DNA of 64,000 nt from SD8 sp035528475 (GCA_035528475.1 DATKYO010000114.1:8233-72232); one strand, 5' to 3'; positions 25,022 to 34,489 are shown, counted from the stretch's first letter. Numbers and translations are program-made. The notes: generated by a model not told the origin, from the letters alone.

Positions 25022-25480
25022 TTATTTCCACTTGAATAAGGGGAATACCGGTTTGAGAACATCATCATCATCTTCCCCCAGGGCAGACATCTTGTAGGAT
25101 TTGGTGAATTCCTCTCCTTTATCATTCGAAAATGTGACAACCGCCTTTAATTCCTCCTCCATTTTATCAAGAGGAAATTGAGATGCTTCCTCCTCCTCGA
25201 GTTTCGGGATATCAAATTCGATATCAAGAGGTACCAGGGTGATATGAATCGTATATGCGGGTGCATTGCCTCTGTTTCTTACAACCACTCCTTTGGCATC
25301 ATCCTGCAGATGAACCGCGACATAGGGCATGTCAGCGGTGTCCTGCATGATACCCATAGACATCACCAGGACGGCCAGTATAATCAGCACAATAAGACCG
25401 ATAAAGATATTAAAAAGCACCATGAGGAGAATTGATACCGCTACACCAGCCAGCAGCAGTATCTTCTGGGTATTTTCCAT
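25022..25480 (-). CDS. Membrane protein with C-terminal soluble domain, unknown function
   Basis: 152 aa. Two closely spaced hydrophobic segments (about 7-25 and 26-46), then a ~100-residue soluble domain, YVAVHLQDDAKGVVVRNRGN, with a beta-sandwich-like rhythm reminiscent of CARDB or COG1361-type domains, ending in an acidic DDDD and FKWK. Not assigned to a named family. Located between convergent neighbours and tRNA-Ile. Confidence 0.65.
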   Translation of the reverse strand: MENTQKILLLAGVAVSILLMVLFNIFIGLIVLIILAVLVMSMGIMQDTADMPYVAVHLQDDAKGVVVRNRGNAPAYTIHITLVPLDIEFDIPKLEEEEASQFPLDKMEEELKAVVTFSNDKGEEFTKSYKMSALGEDDDDVLKPVFPLFKWK

Positions 25481-25520
25481 AGTATCAGATTGCAGCTTCT
25501 AGCTTATAAGAAATGAGGAA

Positions 25521-25594
25521 TGGGCCCGATGAGATTCGAACTCATGACCTCCCGGTTATCAGCCGGGCGCACCACCGGTCTATGCTACGGGCCC
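25521..25594 (-). tRNA. tRNA-Ile (GAT)
   Basis: Read on the minus strand: acceptor GGGCCCG with CGGGCCC, discriminator A, anticodon loop CTGATAA (GAT), T-arm ATGAGTTCGAATCTCAT. 74 nt, no intron, no encoded CCA. Confidence 0.95.
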
Positions 25595-25709
25595 TCAACG
25601 CTGCCGTATTAGTTAATTCATATAACTTATTATAAGTTTTGAAACGAACGCAGGAGTATATTCAAACACATTATAAAACAATCTTGTTAGAGTATTGTGG
25701 TGGTGGAAG

Positions 25710-27479
25710 ATGAGGAAGCAATATCTCCTTGGGAATGAGGCGATCGCACATGGATGCCTGGAATCACCGGTTGATTTTGTAAGTGGTTACCCGGGCACCC
25801 CCTCCTCTGAAGTGATAGACATCCTTCGGATGAGGGAAATGAAAGATTACTATGTTGAATGGTCGGTAAACGAGAAAGTGGCTTTGGAGAATGCATTGGC
25901 AGCGGCATGGTGCGGGCTTAGGGCTCTCTGCACAATGAAGCACGTGGGGCTGAATGTTGCTGCAGATCCATTGATGACCAGCGCGTATACAGGGGTCACC
26001 GGAGGGCTGGTGATAATGAGCGCCGATGATCCATTTGCCCACAGTTCGCAAAATGAACAGGATAGCCGTTGCTATGCCAGTTTTGCCAGAATACCCTGTC
26101 TTGATCCCTCTGGCATTCAGGAAGCCCACGATATGGTAAAGGACGCCTTTGCCCTGTCCGAGGAGTTTGGGCTTCCTGTGATATTCCGCCCCACTACCAG
26201 GATCTGCCACTCCAAAGGCGATGTCGAGCTCGGCACAATAGTTGCAACGACAAGGGTGGGGGAATTCCACAAAGATCCTCGTCAATATGTGGTCATTCCT
26301 GCCCATACGCGCATTCTGCACAAAAAACTCAACGAAAAACAGGCAGCGATAAAAAAACGTCTCGTGGAAAGTGGATATAATTATTATCGCATCAGGGGGA
26401 GCACAGCGGTCGTCGCAAGTGGGATCGCGGCAATGTATGTCCAGGAGATCCTTCCCACGGATGTATCATTCATGAAGATAGGGGCTTATCCCATCGATGA
26501 AGAGTGGCTGGCTGAATTCGTCCAGCAGCATGAGACAATCCTGGTAATAGAAGAACTTGCCCCGGTGGTCGAAGAAGCGGTCAGGCAGGTCGCCGGGTGT
26601 GTTGCGGTATATGGAAAGAAAGACGGGCATGCCCCTTATGAAGGGGAATTATCTCCGATGAGCGTGGCAAGGATCATGGAATCCTGTGGTTTCAATACGG
26701 CAAAGACGTTTCCGGAGGCAAACCCTCTCCCGGATATACCTGCACGGCCACCCATCATGTGTGCCGGATGTACACACCGCCCGGTCTTTTATACCATGAA
26801 GAAGGTGTTCAAGGACGGGATCTATCCAAGCGATATTGGCTGTTATACGCTGGGCCTCCAGTTGGGGGCGGTGGATACCACTATATGTATGGGGGCTTCG
26901 ATTACCGTCGGGAGTGGCATTTACCATTCAGGTGAAAAGGCAGATATTGCAGCCACTATCGGGGACTCGACATTTCTCCATACAGGCATTCCCGGCCTTT
27001 TAAATGCCGTTTATAACGGGGCAAACATGACGTTGATAATCCTTGACAACAGGATTACGGCTATGACCGGGCATCAGCCGAATCCGGCAACCGGGGTGAC
27101 GGCATCCGGAGAACAAACCGTTCCGGTGTCGCTTGAAGCCATATGCCGGGCCTGTGGCGTCTCATTTGTTGATACTGTGGACAGCTATGATCTGGTGGGC
27201 CTCACAACCGCTATGAAGGATGCAAAGTCCCGGCCGGGTGTGAAGGTAATAATCGCCAGGCAACCCTGTGTGATTACAGCCCGCCGGGCAGGGATAAGGA
27301 GGGGAAGATACCAGGTCAATTCCGAAATATGCACCAGTTGTGGTCTTTGCGTGAAATTCGGATGTCCGGCTATTGAAATGGGGGGCGACACACCAATCGT
27401 CAGCGAGTTGTGCAGCGGATGCGGGGTTTGCGCCCAGATCTGCCCATCAGGGGCTATTGCGAAGGAGGGTCGTCGATGA
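25710..27479 (+). CDS. iorA: Indolepyruvate ferredoxin oxidoreductase, alpha subunit
   Basis: TPP-dependent oxidation of aryl pyruvates with CoA and ferredoxin; in methanogens it also runs reductively to make aromatic amino acids from aryl acetates. 589 aa from ATG 25710 with GGTGG upstream. Order: pyrimidine-binding domain (GYPGTPSSEV), middle region, TPP domain (IGDSTFLHTGIPGLLNAVYN), and a C-terminal 2[4Fe-4S] ferredoxin: CTSCGLCVKFGCP and CSGCGVCAQICPSGAI. Stop overlaps the iorB start (ATGA). Confidence 0.96.
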   Translation: MRKQYLLGNEAIAHGCLESPVDFVSGYPGTPSSEVIDILRMREMKDYYVEWSVNEKVALENALAAAWCGLRALCTMKHVGLNVAADPLMTSAYTGVTGGLVIMSADDPFAHSSQNEQDSRCYASFARIPCLDPSGIQEAHDMVKDAFALSEEFGLPVIFRPTTRICHSKGDVELGTIVATTRVGEFHKDPRQYVVIPAHTRILHKKLNEKQAAIKKRLVESGYNYYRIRGSTAVVASGIAAMYVQEILPTDVSFMKIGAYPIDEEWLAEFVQQHETILVIEELAPVVEEAVRQVAGCVAVYGKKDGHAPYEGELSPMSVARIMESCGFNTAKTFPEANPLPDIPARPPIMCAGCTHRPVFYTMKKVFKDGIYPSDIGCYTLGLQLGAVDTTICMGASITVGSGIYHSGEKADIAATIGDSTFLHTGIPGLLNAVYNGANMTLIILDNRITAMTGHQPNPATGVTASGEQTVPVSLEAICRACGVSFVDTVDSYDLVGLTTAMKDAKSRPGVKVIIARQPCVITARRAGIRRGRYQVNSEICTSCGLCVKFGCPAIEMGGDTPIVSELCSGCGVCAQICPSGAIAKEGRR

Positions 27480-28066
27480 ATGAAAGTTATGATGTGCTGG
27501 TGGTAGGTATTGGCGGGCAGGGAACTATTCTGGCATCAAACATACTTGGTGAAGCCTGCCTCACGGAAGGCCGGTTGGTCAAAGGGGCGGAAACCCATGG
27601 TATGGCCCAGCGGGGCGGATCGGTGGAGAGCCATATTCGGATAGACGGGAAGTTTGGTCCACTGATTGCACCGGGAGATGCGGATATAATGGTATCCTTC
27701 GACCTTCTGGAAGCGCTGAGGTACAAACATTATCTCAAACCCGGAGGGAAGATAATCGTGAACCGGCATGTGGTGATCCCCACATCGGTGTTCGTGCAGG
27801 GAGCCCCGGTTCCCGATGAAGAGGAGATTCTGGCCCGGCTTGGAGATGTGAGTCTCTGTGTCCTTGACGCCGAATCACTGGCCATTGAAGCCGGCAGCCC
27901 CCTGGCACAGAATGTTGTTATGCTGGGGGCAGCATCGCATTTCATTCCACTTTCCCCGGATTCCTTAAGAACGGCTGTGGAAAGCCTGGTTCCTCCCAAA
28001 ACGGTCGAGATAAACATAAAAGCATTCGATTTGGGACGGGAAGCAGGTGCGGAATGTAAGGGATGA
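27476..28066 (+). CDS. iorB: Indolepyruvate ferredoxin oxidoreductase, beta subunit
   Basis: Gamma-domain partner of IorA in the alpha2-beta2 enzyme. 196 aa from ATG 27476, preceded by GGAGG inside iorA. Signature VGIGGQGTILASNILGEA at the N-terminus and ETHGMAQRGGSVESHIRI. Coupled to iorA by ATGA; 4 nt separate its stop from the DNA methyltransferase ATG, so all three may be one transcript. Confidence 0.96.
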   Translation: MNESYDVLVVGIGGQGTILASNILGEACLTEGRLVKGAETHGMAQRGGSVESHIRIDGKFGPLIAPGDADIMVSFDLLEALRYKHYLKPGGKIIVNRHVVIPTSVFVQGAPVPDEEEILARLGDVSLCVLDAESLAIEAGSPLAQNVVMLGAASHFIPLSPDSLRTAVESLVPPKTVEINIKAFDLGREAGAECKG

Positions 28067-28070
28067 ATAA

Positions 28071-28835
28071 ATGAGATCTCCCCTGCCTGATCTGGGGCCG
28101 TTTCAACCAGATTCTATCTGCCATGGTAATGCCCTGGAACTGCTGTCTTCGGTCCCATCGGGATCGGTTGATCTTATTGTCACCGATCCACCTTTTGCAA
28201 TTGATTTCCGGGCCCGCAAACTGAACTATAACCGCACCGCCTCTCATGTAATGGAAGGCTATCATGAAATCGAGGGAGATGAATATGCGGAGTTTACTCT
28301 TCAGTGGATGGAGCAGGCTTACCGGGCGCTGTCACCTTCCGGAAGTTTATATGTCTTTTCCGGCTGGAACAGGCTGAAAGATGTTCTTTTTGCGCTGGAC
28401 TTTGCAGGTTTTATAACCATCAATCATCTCATCTGGAAATATCAGTTCGGAGTGTTTACAAGGCGAAAATTCGTGACCAGCCACTATCATATCCTCTTTG
28501 GTGTGAAAAACCCCCGCAATTATACATTCAACAAAGTTGAACATTATCCCGAAGATGTCTGGATCATCAATCGCGAATACTGGAAGGGGAAGAAAAAAAC
28601 GCCAACAAAATTGCCAGCCGAACTGGTAAGAAAAATTCTTTGTTATTCCAGCAATCCCGGCGACCTGGTTCTTGATCCGTTCCTGGGTTCCGGCACAGTG
28701 GCAGTAATCAGTAAAGAAATGGGCCGGCATTTTCTCGGTTTTGAACTGGTAAAAGATTATTTCGATTTTGCAAAAGAACGAATCGACGCAACCATATTTG
28801 CAGAGGGTGACAGGGCAGAGAGTCCAGGTACATGA
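28071..28835 (+). CDS. DNA methyltransferase, beta-class, no restriction partner
   Basis: 254 aa. Catalytic motif IV is TDPPF (38-42) and the SAM motif LDPFLGSGT (201-209) comes after it, the order of beta-class amino methyltransferases; DPPF rather than SPPY favours N6-adenine. A target region with aromatic and basic residues lies between (about 60-190). There is no restriction endonuclease, specificity subunit or mismatch nuclease nearby, so it looks solitary. Its place 4 nt after iorB is unusual for a mobile restriction-modification gene. Confidence 0.9.
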   Translation: MRSPLPDLGPFQPDSICHGNALELLSSVPSGSVDLIVTDPPFAIDFRARKLNYNRTASHVMEGYHEIEGDEYAEFTLQWMEQAYRALSPSGSLYVFSGWNRLKDVLFALDFAGFITINHLIWKYQFGVFTRRKFVTSHYHILFGVKNPRNYTFNKVEHYPEDVWIINREYWKGKKKTPTKLPAELVRKILCYSSNPGDLVLDPFLGSGTVAVISKEMGRHFLGFELVKDYFDFAKERIDATIFAEGDRAESPGT

Positions 28836-28970
28836 GTGAACTGCAAAACGCTCCTGTTTAATTTGCGTGAATGCCCAGGAATCGTGTGACGGGGCACCGG
28901 ATTTTAAATGGTCTTTTGCAGGGGGAAAACGCGCCTGGAAAAGCGAACCTCTACCTGGAAATGAAAGATA

Positions 28971-29054
28971 CGCTGAGGGGGGGATTTGAACTCCCGAGGG
29001 GCAAATGCCCCACAGGCTTTCCAGGCCTGCGCCTTACCGCTAGACTACCTCAGC
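28971..29054 (-). tRNA. tRNA-Ser (GGA)
   Basis: Minus strand. Acceptor GCTGAGG with CCTCAGC, discriminator G. Anticodon loop CTGGAAA (GGA). A long variable arm (TGGGGCATTTGCCCCT) is the type II feature of serine tRNAs. T-arm GGGAGTTCAAATCCCCC. 84 nt; CCA not encoded. Confidence 0.95.
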
Positions 29055-29148
29055 AAAAAATGCACCTCAATAGTTACACTGCGTTTTTTTTAATGCTATC
29101 CCCGATATGGGGACATCATGATAATTTGCAACCCCTGAATTCCTTTGA

Positions 29149-30054
29149 TTAGCTCTTTTTCTTCCAGCCGCGGGGATAGGTACCAGCTTTCATAAATACC
29201 GTATGCGGGGCGACCACCAGGCCGTGTTCACCCGGCCGGGTACTGACGGAATTTATCAGGGCTTCTCCAAGACAGATGAGCTCGCCTTTCCGTGTCCGGA
29301 CCGCCACAAGGTCACCTTTTTTGAAAAGTGGCAACTCCAGGATTCCGATGCCTGCGAGTAAAGCCCCGTGGCATATGGCATCAACTGCAGTATCCCGGAC
29401 TACCACGCCGGGTAGGTCACCTGTAGCATAATCCACGGGAAGCAGCATTTCATCCAGTCTGCTCCGGTCACCCTGATCGGCAATCACCCGGGCATCTTTC
29501 AGATCCTGAAGGGTATATGCCATCTGTTCGTGAAATCTTCCTGATCTGGTCCGGCGAAGTTCCTGCATGTGTGCACCTGTGCCCAGGAAAAGACCGATAT
29601 GGTGGCACAGTGACCGAATATAGGTCCCGGCATCACAGACCACACGAAATAGAACCAGACGGTCCTGCATGTCAAGGACTTCCAGCTCCTTTATCGTTCG
29701 AATACGTAAATTTCTGGCCACAGCACTCTTTCTTGGCGGCCTCTGGTAAATGCGTCCCGAAAACTCCATCATCGCTTCATTCACAGTTTCCAGGTCGGCG
29801 CGGCCGTGGAGACGTAAAAGGCAGATATACTCTTTCTCCACCTTCAGCAGGATGGGCGCCAGTCGCACAGCCCTCCCCACCATGACTACCAGTACACCGG
29901 ATACGCCCGGATCCAGAGTCCCGGAATGACCGACGGGCGCCCCCAGGATTTCTCCCGCCCATGCAGTAACCTGGTGGCTTGAAGGTCCCCTGGGTTTATC
30001 GAGGATCAACACCCAGTTGCCCTGAATCCGGTTCGCTGACAGGGAATGGCTCAC
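29149..30054 (-). CDS. truB: tRNA/rRNA pseudouridine synthase Cbf5
   Basis: Catalytic subunit of archaeal H/ACA RNPs; also modifies tRNA U55. 301 aa. Motif GHSGTLDPGVSGVLVV (catalytic Asp) near residue 37-52, YQRPPRKSAVARNLR, VVCDAGTYIRSLCHHIG, and a C-terminal PUA domain (about 220-300). GTG start at 30054, 2 nt after the hemD stop. In many archaea cbf5 sits at the end of the ribosomal operon after cmk; here it is about 32 kb away. Confidence 0.94.
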   Translation of the reverse strand: MSHSLSANRIQGNWVLILDKPRGPSSHQVTAWAGEILGAPVGHSGTLDPGVSGVLVVMVGRAVRLAPILLKVEKEYICLLRLHGRADLETVNEAMMEFSGRIYQRPPRKSAVARNLRIRTIKELEVLDMQDRLVLFRVVCDAGTYIRSLCHHIGLFLGTGAHMQELRRTRSGRFHEQMAYTLQDLKDARVIADQGDRSRLDEMLLPVDYATGDLPGVVVRDTAVDAICHGALLAGIGILELPLFKKGDLVAVRTRKGELICLGEALINSVSTRPGEHGLVVAPHTVFMKAGTYPRGWKKKS

Positions 30055-30056
30055 AG

Positions 30057-30764
30057 TCAGGGCCTCCGGTTTTCCGGGGATCCCTCCGGGTTCCTGATGT
30101 AGTGGTTCAATGCATTCAAAACACCCTCAAGTGACCCATTTCCTGTCACATGGGGAATTATGCCTCCGGTCCTCATCTCTGCTGCTGTTATCTCACCAAT
30201 AGCCATCAGGATCAATTCCGGCCGCATATCCCATATAGCAGATCGGAATGAAAAGGCGCTGGTAAATAAAACCGCATCTGCAGATGAAATATCAAGCCTT
30301 TCATTCGTGGGCACGAGGGAATAACATCGGATCTCGTCGGGAGTTCCCCCGGCATCCTTTATTGCTTCCATAAGAGCCGGATTGGGTACATCGGCCCTGG
30401 GAATCCCTATCTGCTTTCCCTGGATCCAGTCACCCAGATATGGTACAAACTCGCGTGAATAAAATCTTGGGAGAACCTCGCACCGAATTCCCCGGGCAGT
30501 AAGTATTCCTGTGGTCTGGGGGCCGATTGCTATCACCCGTGGCCATCGGGAGAGGCGGGGAGCGATTAACCTGGCAGGAAGAGCACTGGTAAAAAAGATA
30601 CAGTCATAACTTCCTTTGTTCACCTCATCGATGAACCGGTCGATCCGATCCTCGTGAATTTCGGCTTTCAAGGGCGATACAGAGTAGCAAATATGTCCGA
30701 GATCTGCACAGCGGCGTGAGTCGTCAGTATCTTTCCCTCTCAGTCTGGTTACAGCGATCTTCAT
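30057..30764 (-). CDS. hemD: Uroporphyrinogen-III synthase
   Basis: Cyclises hydroxymethylbilane to uroporphyrinogen III, precursor of F430, cobamides and siroheme in methanogens. 235 aa from ATG 30764 (MKIAVTRLRGKD). Two-domain HemD pattern: YDCIFFTSALPARLIAP and IAIGPQTTGILTARGI in the first half, ADAVLFTSAFSFRSAI and ILMAIGEITAAEM in the second. HemD is poorly conserved, so the call rests on these blocks. Followed directly by cbf5. Confidence 0.9.
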   Translation of the reverse strand: MKIAVTRLRGKDTDDSRRCADLGHICYSVSPLKAEIHEDRIDRFIDEVNKGSYDCIFFTSALPARLIAPRLSRWPRVIAIGPQTTGILTARGIRCEVLPRFYSREFVPYLGDWIQGKQIGIPRADVPNPALMEAIKDAGGTPDEIRCYSLVPTNERLDISSADAVLFTSAFSFRSAIWDMRPELILMAIGEITAAEMRTGGIIPHVTGNGSLEGVLNALNHYIRNPEGSPENRRP

Positions 30765-30822
30765 AGATTGTTCATCATTCCTTTCCCGAGACAAAATAAT
30801 TGTTTCGATTGATTTATCAGTC

Positions 30823-32055
30823 TTGTCAGAAACTCATTTTGGAATGATCGGCATCCTGGCAGGAACCCTCTCCGGCGTGGGCATAGGGGTGGTGAGCGGT
30901 CTTCTGCCTGGAATACATGTAAATACAATGGCAGGGATTCTTCTGACGTTCCAGGTGGCACTGCTCCCGGTTTTTGGTCCGGGAATGCTCGCCGCAACCC
31001 TTTTTGCCGCCCTTATCACGCATACATTCCTGGATGCAATCCCCAGTACTTTTTTGGGTATACCTGATCCCGACACTGCTCTCTCCGTACTTCCATTGCA
31101 CGGGCTTTGCATGGAAGGAAGGGGCGAGGAAGCTGTCCGGGTTTCCGCTCTGGGAAGTGCGGCAGGGTCATTAATCGCAGTTCCGCTCTCTTTGAGTCTC
31201 CTTTTAATCCTTCCATCGGTGCAGGAATATGCGGACTGGGCGATTGGGATCATCCTTATAGGGGTAATGGGATATTTGATAGTCTCCGGGGAGTCACCGG
31301 GATGGGGGCTCCTTGTCTTTGCTGCGTCGGGTTTCCTTGGAATATTTACTTTCCATTTTTCATATCTTGGCACCGGACTGATTGGCAACCCGGGACTTCT
31401 GATGCCACTGTTAGGGGGACTGTTCGGTATAGCCATTCTCATATTTTCCGGGACCGGTCCCGTGCCGCCGCAAAAATTCGAGGGTCTCAAAATGGATCCC
31501 GGGCTGCTTACCAGGAGCTCACTGCTTGGGGCTTGTGCGGGCACACTGGTGGGCTGGCTTCCCGGGTTGTCAAATGCCACGGCAAATGCTGTTCTTGCCA
31601 CGGGTATACGGTACAACCAGGACCGGCGGGGCTATATCATGGCTGTAAGTTCAGCAAATACCGTGAACGCGATGGTTGGGCTGGCAGCCTTTTTTGCTAT
31701 TGCAAGGACCCGGAACGGTGTAATGGTGGCTTTTTCCTCACTGGAGACTCCCTCCATGGGAACGCTCCTTGCAGTGGGGGCCCTTGCCGCATCTGCGGCA
31801 TATCTTCTTACTATCTGTCTGGCGGGATTTGCCGGGTTTTTCAGTGGAATAGATAAAAAGTCATTGAATATCTGGGTTGGAACTTTCATCTCTGCCGTCA
31901 CTCTCATTATTTGCGGGCCATTTGGAGTTTTCATCCTCATTCTCGCTACCGCAGTGGGAATTATCCCCAGGCTTTTAAACATCGCCCAGGTATATTGCAT
32001 GGGAGCAATCATGCTTCCGGTAATGCTGTTCTCGTTCGGTATACAGGCTCTGTAG
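30823..32055 (+). CDS. TctA/DUF112-type polytopic membrane protein
   Basis: 410 aa, about 10 membrane helices. GVVSGLLPGIHVNTMAG at the N-terminus and GTLVGWLPGLSNATANAV in the second half are the paired Gly-Pro-rich repeats of the TctA superfamily (COG1784 in archaea). Bacterial TctA carries tricarboxylates with TctB and a binding protein; none is seen here and the archaeal substrate is unknown. Start TTG 30823 or ATG 30844. Divergent from hemD; nop5 starts 6 nt after the stop. Confidence 0.85.
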   Translation: MSETHFGMIGILAGTLSGVGIGVVSGLLPGIHVNTMAGILLTFQVALLPVFGPGMLAATLFAALITHTFLDAIPSTFLGIPDPDTALSVLPLHGLCMEGRGEEAVRVSALGSAAGSLIAVPLSLSLLLILPSVQEYADWAIGIILIGVMGYLIVSGESPGWGLLVFAASGFLGIFTFHFSYLGTGLIGNPGLLMPLLGGLFGIAILIFSGTGPVPPQKFEGLKMDPGLLTRSSLLGACAGTLVGWLPGLSNATANAVLATGIRYNQDRRGYIMAVSSANTVNAMVGLAAFFAIARTRNGVMVAFSSLETPSMGTLLAVGALAASAAYLLTICLAGFAGFFSGIDKKSLNIWVGTFISAVTLIICGPFGVFILILATAVGIIPRLLNIAQVYCMGAIMLPVMLFSFGIQAL

Positions 32056-32060
32056 ATTAA

Positions 32061-32999
32061 ATGCCGGAATATGAAACTGTTGCCCTGCAGGACATACTAT
32101 ATAGTACAATAAATACCCAAGTATTGCTGATGCAATCCTACTGGTTCGGAGATGTCGATGAACATGGTTGCCATCCGTTCGTGGGCGGGGTTCCTGAACA
32201 GGCCCGTAGGTTAGAAGAGATCCGGGTTGAGCCCGGCACCTATGTCCCGATCGATTGGGAGATAGCCCTGGAATGCGGATATATCCATGATCGCAGCGAA
32301 TATATCAAAAAATTGCGGGATTTATGTTTTTTTATTGCAGAAGATAAAATATCACGACATTTTAGTGGCAGGGATATCGAGCTCCTTCAGATGGTGCGAA
32401 TGCTCGACGAGATGGATGATGTAATAAACCTCCTCACTGAAAGGGCTGTGGAGTGGTACCGGATAAAAAATCCCTCTTTTTCCAGGAAGTACCGGGCATT
32501 GACAGGAAAAAGAATGATAAATATTATGAAAAAAGAGCATGGCCGGGCATTTGCCGAAATAATTGGTGATATTGAAAGATTGCAGGAGTCCCGTACCAGG
32601 CTTATGCACGAGGTCTCTCGCATCGCCGGGACAGTCCTTCCCAACTGCAGTGCCCTTATCGGTGGACTGGTTGCAGCTCGCCTTCTTTCCGGGGCAGGCA
32701 GCCTGGAAGAACTTGCCAGACTGCCGGCGAGCTCCATTCAGGTACTGGGGGCACAGAGCGCCCTTTTCTCCCATATGAGGACCGGGTCTCCCTCACCCAA
32801 ACACGGCATAATTTTCCAGCACCGGAGGGTGCATAATGCCAGGAAAGAGGTCAGAGGCAGGGTTGCAAGGGTGCTCGCGGCAAAACTGGGGATTGCGGCC
32901 CGCATAGATTATTTCAGGAAGGAAATGGATCAGGATTTTATGGAATCTGCCCAGGCAGCTGTCGACAGGGCGGGGGATGGGAAGGATGCGGTGGATTGA
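32061..32999 (+). CDS. nop5: Nop5 (Nop56/58), C/D RNP core protein
   Basis: Scaffold of archaeal box C/D sRNPs linking L7Ae-bound RNA to fibrillarin. 312 aa: N-terminal fibrillarin-binding part (shorter than usual, about 70 residues), a coiled-coil region (about 75-170), and the Nop domain with TVLPNCSALIGGLVAARLLS and the GAQ signature VLGAQSALFSHMRTG. The highly basic C-terminal tail of longer homologues is absent. Overlaps flpA by 14 nt. Confidence 0.93.
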   Translation: MPEYETVALQDILYSTINTQVLLMQSYWFGDVDEHGCHPFVGGVPEQARRLEEIRVEPGTYVPIDWEIALECGYIHDRSEYIKKLRDLCFFIAEDKISRHFSGRDIELLQMVRMLDEMDDVINLLTERAVEWYRIKNPSFSRKYRALTGKRMINIMKKEHGRAFAEIIGDIERLQESRTRLMHEVSRIAGTVLPNCSALIGGLVAARLLSGAGSLEELARLPASSIQVLGAQSALFSHMRTGSPSPKHGIIFQHRRVHNARKEVRGRVARVLAAKLGIAARIDYFRKEMDQDFMESAQAAVDRAGDGKDAVD

Positions 33000-33588
33000 G
33001 GGAGTACTGGTCTCTGAAGGGAAAGGAGGGGTGTATGGAGAGAAACTTTTGCAGGGATTTCGTGTATGGAACCCGTACAGAAGCAAACTCGCTGCACTCT
33101 ATTATAAAGGATCAGATATAGAACTCGAAAAAGAGACAAAAATCCTTTATCTGGGTGCAGCAAATGGCACAACCGTCTCACATGTTGCGGATTATGCCGA
33201 GATTGTGTATGCAGTTGAAATTGCTCCGCGCCCGATGCAGGATCTTCTCGTGGTGGCCCAGAAAAGGAAAAATATTGTTCCGATAATGGCCGATGCCTCC
33301 CGTCCGGAATGGTATGCCCCCCTCCTTGAACCTGTGGATCTCCTTTATATCGATGTGGCGGACCCTGACCAGGTTGGTATTGCGTGGAGAAACAGTATTT
33401 TTCTCAAGGAATCGGGGAGCATACTTCTCATGTTGAAAACCAGGAGTATAGATGTGCGAAAAGACCCCGAAGATGTGATGGAGCAGGCTTCTCGCCAGCT
33501 GGAAGAGAAGGGGTTGGTGCGAAAGGACATGAAATGGCTCTCACCATACCACCAGGACCATGCAGCCATCCTGCTCTCGAAGAAATGA
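32986..33588 (+). CDS. flpA: Fibrillarin-like 2'-O-methyltransferase
   Basis: SAM-dependent enzyme of C/D sRNPs, methylating rRNA and tRNA riboses. 200 aa from ATG 32986; ATG 32977 would add three residues. SAM motif ILYLGAANGTTVSHVADY, acidic residue in YAVEIAPRPMQD, LLYIDVADPDQ, and catalytic lysine in LLMLKTRSIDV. Slightly shorter than typical (~225-230). Translationally coupled to nop5. Confidence 0.95.
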   Translation: MRWIEGVLVSEGKGGVYGEKLLQGFRVWNPYRSKLAALYYKGSDIELEKETKILYLGAANGTTVSHVADYAEIVYAVEIAPRPMQDLLVVAQKRKNIVPIMADASRPEWYAPLLEPVDLLYIDVADPDQVGIAWRNSIFLKESGSILLMLKTRSIDVRKDPEDVMEQASRQLEEKGLVRKDMKWLSPYHQDHAAILLSKK

Positions 33589-33615
33589 AATAATTCCTGC
33601 CCCCAATTTTCCCCG

Positions 33616-34319
33616 ATGAAACGTGTGGTATGGAATCCGTATTCGATGCTTCTTTTCATAATTTTTATTGTTATCATATTAGTCCTCGTTCCTCTGCTTT
33701 TTTTAAGTATAATAGGCGCTACATTCGCAAAACTGGGTTTTTCCTGGCTTGAGGCACTGATTATCCTTGCGGCTACGCTGCTGGGGAGTTTCATAAATAT
33801 ACCCGTCAATAAAGTGCAAAATACATCCCAAATCTCAAAATGGGAATATTCGCCGCTTTACGGTAGATTATACCGAATTGTGCCTTCAGAACATGAGACT
33901 ACCACGGTTGCAGTCAATCTCGGGGGAGCAGTTATCCCGACGCTCATATCGATATATCTCCTGGTCGAAGGGGTCATCTTATCGGGACTGGCGTTTGTTC
34001 CTGTCTTTATTATGGGGATTTTCGTGGTTACGGTTATTACGAACCGGGTTGCCAGGCCTGTTCCTGGCCTGGGCATTGCCACACCATTCTTTATTCCCCC
34101 CTCGCTGCTCTTCTCTGTGGGTTAATCCTCGGGGGTTTAACGGGAATGAACAGTGCCTTTCTTGCCTTTACCAGTGGAACCCTTGGCACTCTGATCGGCG
34201 CAGACCTCCTGAATCTCTCCCGAATAGGCGAAATAAGTGCGCCGATGGTGAGTATAGGGGGAGCAGGTACATTCGACGGGATATTTCTTTCAGGCGTCCT
34301 GGCTGCATTCCTGGCATGA
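33616..34319 (+). pseudogene. DUF1614 membrane protein gene with frameshift
   Basis: The first frame (33616-34125, 169 aa) has membrane helices and the DUF1614 core (LGSFINIPVNKV, VAVNLGGAVIPTLISIY, NRVARPVPGLGIATP), then stops early. The missing C-terminus is present in a second frame from about 34102 to the TGA at 34317-34319, reading LAALLCGLILGGLTGMNSA and VSIGGAGTFDGIFLSG. The switch coincides with a six-C run (34096-34101); one added C restores a single ~234-aa protein of normal length. It may be a sequence error, a recent mutation or slippage. Function of the family is unknown. Confidence 0.85.
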
Positions 34320-34416
34320 ATTGGAAAAATCTTCATTCCTGGGAGATGATAAATCTCACCTCGTTTTAAAAGCCGACAGAATAAGGCTGCAATAAAAAGC
34401 AATAGTCTGAAAAAGA

Positions 34417-34489
34417 TAGCCCGGAGCAGATTCGAACTGCTGTCGAGAGATCCAGAGTCTCCCATGATTGACCGCTACACTACCGGGCT
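34417..34489 (-). tRNA. tRNA-Gln (CTG)
   Basis: Minus strand. Acceptor AGCCCGG with CCGGGCT, discriminator A. Anticodon loop CTCTGGA (CTG) on stem GGAGA/TCTCT. T-arm AGCAGTTCGAATCTGCT as in archaeal tRNA-Gln. 73 nt, no intron, CCA not encoded. Confidence 0.93.

Noticed and set aside
28071..28835. Restriction-modification system at the methyltransferase
   Set aside because: No endonuclease or specificity gene lies within several kb on either side.
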